This document shows positions 61,468 through 64,000 of a stretch of DNA of 64,000 nt, piece by piece (the first letter of the stretch is position 1; every line of letters starts with the position of its first letter). The notes below the pieces were generated by a model. It saw only the letters and a program-made list of their open reading frames with translations. It did not search any database and was not told the DNA's origin. The translations under genes were made by a program, and so were the position numbers. Source of the stretch: Roseiarcus sp050010035 (GTDB lineage: Bacteria > Pseudomonadota > Alphaproteobacteria > Rhizobiales > Beijerinckiaceae); the NCBI GenBank assembly GCA_050010035.1, contig JBEKLU010000009.1, positions 1 to 64,000 on the forward strand, written 5' to 3'.

Positions 61468-62460
61468 ATGGACGCGCAGGACGAACTGAACCGCGAGCCT
61501 TCGCTCGAAGCCGAAGCCGGACGCGCAACGGACGGCGACGCGCAACCGGCGCAACCGGCGGAGAGCCGAAACGACCCGGTCGAGAAACCCGCAGGGGCAG
61601 CAGAGCCGCTCGCCGCGGCGCCGCGCTCGCAGGAAGCGGAAGGAAACGCGCCGACCATCGAACCGCCGCGACTTCATCTCGTTCCCTACGCCGCGCCTTC
61701 GCGCGCCGGGGCCGCCGGCGGCCCGCCGGCCGCCCTGCGATGGGCGTCCGGGCTCGCCGCCGGCCTGGCGCTGATCGCCGCGGTCACCGGCGTCGGGCTT
61801 TACGATCACGCCAGGCAGGCGAGCCTCTTAGCGGTCAAGGCCGAGGAGAGCCGCGACCTGGCGCAGACGGTCAGGACCCTGAAGGATCAAATCGACGCCG
61901 TCGAGGCCGCGCAGGCGCGCGACCGAGCCGCCGAACTGCGCAAAGTCGCCGCCGAGATGAAGACGCAGAGCGGCGCCGCGCACGATCTCGGCAGCGCCCT
62001 CGCGCAACTGACGGCGCGCCTCGATCGCGTCGAACACGACCAGAGCGCGCGCGTCGATAAACTGACCGATCGCATCGACCACGAAACGGCCGCCCGCCTA
62101 GCCGATCTGGCGGGGCGAATCGACAAGCTCGAGAAGAAGCCGCCCGCCGTCGTCGCGGTCGCCCCGACGCCCCCGACGCCATCGCCCAGGCAGGCCGCTC
62201 TCGCGCCGAAACCCGATCCGGGCGTCTCCGACGAAACCACCGGCTCGATCGAGCGGCCGCGAGCGCCGCTGCGCGGCTATTGGCTCGTCGACGTTCAGGA
62301 CGGTTTCGCGCTCGTCGACGGGCGGGACGGCCCGCGGCAAGTGGCGCCCGGAGATTTCCTGCCCGGCGCCGGCCGAGTGCTGCGAATCGAGCGCCGCGGC
62401 CGCGCCTGGGTGGTGGTGACCAGCGCGGGGATCATCGTCGGCGATTCGCCGCGGTTCTGA
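61468..62460 (+). CDS. Single-pass membrane coiled-coil protein, unknown function
   Basis: A 330-residue protein. An acidic, Pro/Ala-rich N-terminus (residues 1-90) leads to one membrane helix (LRWASGLAAGLALIAAVTGVGLY near residue 90), a coiled coil of about 110 residues (QTVRTLKDQIDAVEAAQA...), a Pro-rich linker with ETTGSIERPR, and a C-terminal beta-like domain of about 70 residues (GYWLVDVQDGFALVDGRDG to IIVGDSPRF). Similar organisation is familiar from Rhizobiales proteins without a role. Converges with irr. Confidence 0.75.
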   Translation: MDAQDELNREPSLEAEAGRATDGDAQPAQPAESRNDPVEKPAGAAEPLAAAPRSQEAEGNAPTIEPPRLHLVPYAAPSRAGAAGGPPAALRWASGLAAGLALIAAVTGVGLYDHARQASLLAVKAEESRDLAQTVRTLKDQIDAVEAAQARDRAAELRKVAAEMKTQSGAAHDLGSALAQLTARLDRVEHDQSARVDKLTDRIDHETAARLADLAGRIDKLEKKPPAVVAVAPTPPTPSPRQAALAPKPDPGVSDETTGSIERPRAPLRGYWLVDVQDGFALVDGRDGPRQVAPGDFLPGAGRVLRIERRGRAWVVVTSAGIIVGDSPRF

Positions 62461-62467
62461 GCGCCGA

Positions 62468-62938
62468 CTAGGCGGCGGCGCGACGAACCCGCACGACGAC
62501 GTCGACGCGCGCGATTTCGCACCCCTCCGGCGCGCTGGGCAATCGCGTCAGCGCGACGTGGCCGTCGGGGATGTCGACGAGCGCGCTGGTCTCCTCGATC
62601 AGGAAATGGTGGTGCGGCGTCGGATTGGTGTCGAAGAAGGTGGACGGCCCGTCGACGGCGATTTCCAGCAGCAGCCCGACGCCGGTGAATTGATGCAGCG
62701 TGTTGTAGACCGTCGCCAGCGACACCGGCACTTTCGCGCCTTTGGCTTCCTCGAACAGCATTTCGGCGGTCACGTGCCGGTTGCCCTTGCCGAAAAGCAG
62801 CCAGCCCAGCGCGACGCGCTGGCGCGTGGGACGCAGACGGGCCTGGCGCAGCTTGGCGCGCAGCTTGTGAACGGGACAGTCGTCGAACAGGGCGCCGTCG
62901 GCGGCGGGCCTGTCGGGCGCAATGGCGATGTCGGTCAC
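62468..62938 (-). CDS. irr: Iron response regulator Irr (Fur family)
   Basis: A 156-residue Fur-superfamily protein. LRPTRQRVALGWLLF is the recognition domain, and SLATVYNTLHQF the Fur core. The heme-linked motif Cys-Pro near residue 21 (DDCPVHKL) and the HHH triplet in TPHHHF are the two heme-binding elements of rhizobial Irr; note the loss of the full Gly-Cys-Pro-Trp motif. GTG at 62938 (VTDIAIAPDRP) matches relatives; an ATG at 63004 is in frame. Irr represses heme synthesis under iron limitation. Divergent from fabA, a conserved Rhizobiales arrangement. Confidence 0.93.
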   Translation of the reverse strand: MTDIAIAPDRPAADGALFDDCPVHKLRAKLRQARLRPTRQRVALGWLLFGKGNRHVTAEMLFEEAKGAKVPVSLATVYNTLHQFTGVGLLLEIAVDGPSTFFDTNPTPHHHFLIEETSALVDIPDGHVALTRLPSAPEGCEIARVDVVVRVRRAAA

Positions 62939-63195
62939 GTGAAGGCGCTTCTCCCGTGTTCGGGCGGGCCGAGGGGCCCGCGCAGGCGTACAATCTGATC
63001 CCATATCACATCGTTTCGCCGCCGTCAGCCGAGCCGAAGCGAGTCGCGAACTCCATTTGCGGCCGCCGACGCCCGTTTCGACAAAAGGATCGGCGCGCGG
63101 CGCTTTCGGGACGCGCCCGCCTGTGTTACGAAGCCGAGCAATAGGCCGGCGCGCGGGGCGACCGCGTCCGCAAAGCCTAGGGAATCGACGCGAGC

Positions 63196-63720
63196 ATGTC
63201 CGAACGGCGCTCCCATTTCGCCTACGAAGATCTCTTGGCCTGCGGCCGCGGCGACCTGTTCGGCGCCGGAAACGCGCAGCTGCCGCTGCCGCCGATGCTG
63301 ATGTTCGATCGCATCGTCGACATCGCCGAAACCGGCGGCGCCCATGGCAAGGGCGAAGTGCGCGCCGAGTTCGACATCAAGCCGGAGCTGTGGTTCTTCA
63401 GTTGCCATTTCAAGGGCGATCCGGTCATGCCGGGATGCCTCGGGCTCGACGCGCTGTGGCAGTTGACGGGCTTCTTTCTCGGCTGGCTCGGCCTGCCCGG
63501 CCGCGGTCGGGCGCTCGGCGTCGGCGAAGTCAAATTCATCGATCAGGTGCTGCCCACGATCAAGAAGGTGATCTACGGCGTCGACGTCAAGCGCGTCTTC
63601 AGGGGCAGGCTCGTTCTCGGCATCGCCGACGGCTGGCTGGAGGCCGACGGTCGGCGCATGACTGAGGTCAAGGATATGCGCGTCGGCCTCTTCAGCGCCG
63701 CAAAGCCGAGCCGAGCCTGA
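63196..63720 (+). CDS. fabA: 3-hydroxydecanoyl-ACP dehydratase/isomerase FabA
   Basis: A 174-residue hot-dog-fold enzyme that makes the cis-double bond of unsaturated fatty acids. The catalytic histidine is in WFFSCHFKGDPVMPGCLGLDALWQ-like sequence (His near residue 76, Asp near 90), and DIAETGGAHGKGEV is conserved. Followed 45 bases later by fabB, as in all organisms with this pathway, and divergent from irr. Confidence 0.96.
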   Translation: MSERRSHFAYEDLLACGRGDLFGAGNAQLPLPPMLMFDRIVDIAETGGAHGKGEVRAEFDIKPELWFFSCHFKGDPVMPGCLGLDALWQLTGFFLGWLGLPGRGRALGVGEVKFIDQVLPTIKKVIYGVDVKRVFRGRLVLGIADGWLEADGRRMTEVKDMRVGLFSAAKPSRA

Positions 63721-63765
63721 GGTCCGCCAGGCGAGCCGGCATAGGAATTTACCTGGAGCAAATGG

Positions 63766-64000
63766 ATGAGACGCGTCGTCGTCACCGGCATGGGGATCGT
63801 CTCCTCGATCGGCGCCAACGCCGGAGAGGTCCTGACGAGCCTGCGCGAGGCCAAGTCCGGCATTTCGCGCGCGGAAAAATACGCCGAGCTCGGCTTTCGT
63901 TGTCAGGTCCACGGCGCCCCGAGCGTCAAGCCCGAGGAGATGCTCGACCGCCGCGCGATGCGCTTTCACGGCGGCGGAACCGCCTGGTGCCATGTCGCGA
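63766..64000 (+). CDS. fabB: Beta-ketoacyl-ACP synthase I FabB (3' end outside window)
   Basis: The first 78 residues are visible: MRRVVVTGMGIVSSIGANAGEV and AKSGISRAEKYAELGFRCQVHG, which match the FabB N-terminus rather than FabF. The active-site cysteine and histidines are beyond the window edge. It elongates cis-unsaturated acyl-ACP from FabA. The ATG at 63766 follows ACCTGGAGC (GGAG about 8 bases upstream). Confidence 0.94.
   Translation, partial: MRRVVVTGMGIVSSIGANAGEVLTSLREAKSGISRAEKYAELGFRCQVHGAPSVKPEEMLDRRAMRFHGGGTAWCHVA

Overview
The window is about 64 kb of GC-rich, gene-dense chromosome from an alphaproteobacterium of the order Hyphomicrobiales (Rhizobiales). The lineage call rests on gene content: the iron/heme regulator Irr divergent from fabA-fabB, the cell-cycle phosphotransferase ChpT, a DUF4167 protein, a DivJ-like kinase with a peptidoglycan-binding protein and a DUF1491 protein, a Tad/Cpa pilus locus, and several small families (DUF1134, DUF1491, DUF2336, DUF5330) common in that order. 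The exact genus cannot be fixed; a Beijerinckiaceae/Methylocystaceae-like origin is only a guess. Nearly everything is chromosomal housekeeping. No rRNA, tRNA, CRISPR array, integrase, transposase or phage gene was seen.

Layout. 1-7.9 kb: mutL (cut by the left edge), a pair of M16 zinc-protease genes, rsmD, an RluB-type pseudouridine synthase with a long repeat-built tail, tRNA deaminase tadA and a Trm112-like protein. 8-14.4 kb: an AraC regulator divergent from a VOC/SRPBCC pair, serine synthesis genes serA and serC separated by palindromic repeats, a small basic protein and a DUF2336 protein. 14.4-23.9 kb: envelope or conserved-unknown proteins (MuiA-like, DUF4337, coiled-coil, DUF1134), cysQ, chpT, a lone receiver protein, DUF4167, a LOG-family protein and a secreted unknown. 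24-30 kb: the ribF-ileS-lspA cluster, a MaoC dehydratase and a HAD hydrolase. 30-38.6 kb: a frameshifted alpha/beta hydrolase, csaA, two tandem thioredoxins, a coupled MarR/OmpR/EnvZ regulatory operon, ilvE and uvrD.

38.6-47.5 kb is a Tad pilus locus, all on the minus strand: Flp pilin, cpaA-B-C-D-E-F, tadB, tadC. 47.7-51.1 kb carries DUF1491, a peptidoglycan-binding protein, the DivJ-like kinase and a DUF5330 protein. 51.2-55.5 kb is an arsenic resistance island: arsR, arsM, a second arsR, two mechanistically different arsenate reductases and an Acr3 efflux pump, with two clear palindromic operators and a decayed membrane-protein gene at its distal end. 55.7-61.3 kb holds sufE (apparently starting at CTG), a diheme cytochrome c, a c556-type cytochrome, a CHRD protein, a cytochrome b561-type protein and a molybdenum-hydroxylase large subunit without its usual iron-sulfur and FAD partners. 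61.5-64 kb holds a membrane-anchored coiled-coil protein, irr, fabA and the start of fabB.

The items best worth following up are the orphan molybdenum-hydroxylase/cytochrome module, the CTG start of sufE, the 120-bp repeats inside rluB, three near-consensus CtrA-type sites ahead of cell-cycle or unknown genes, and two genes broken by single-base frameshifts. No clearly unprecedented multi-gene system is visible.
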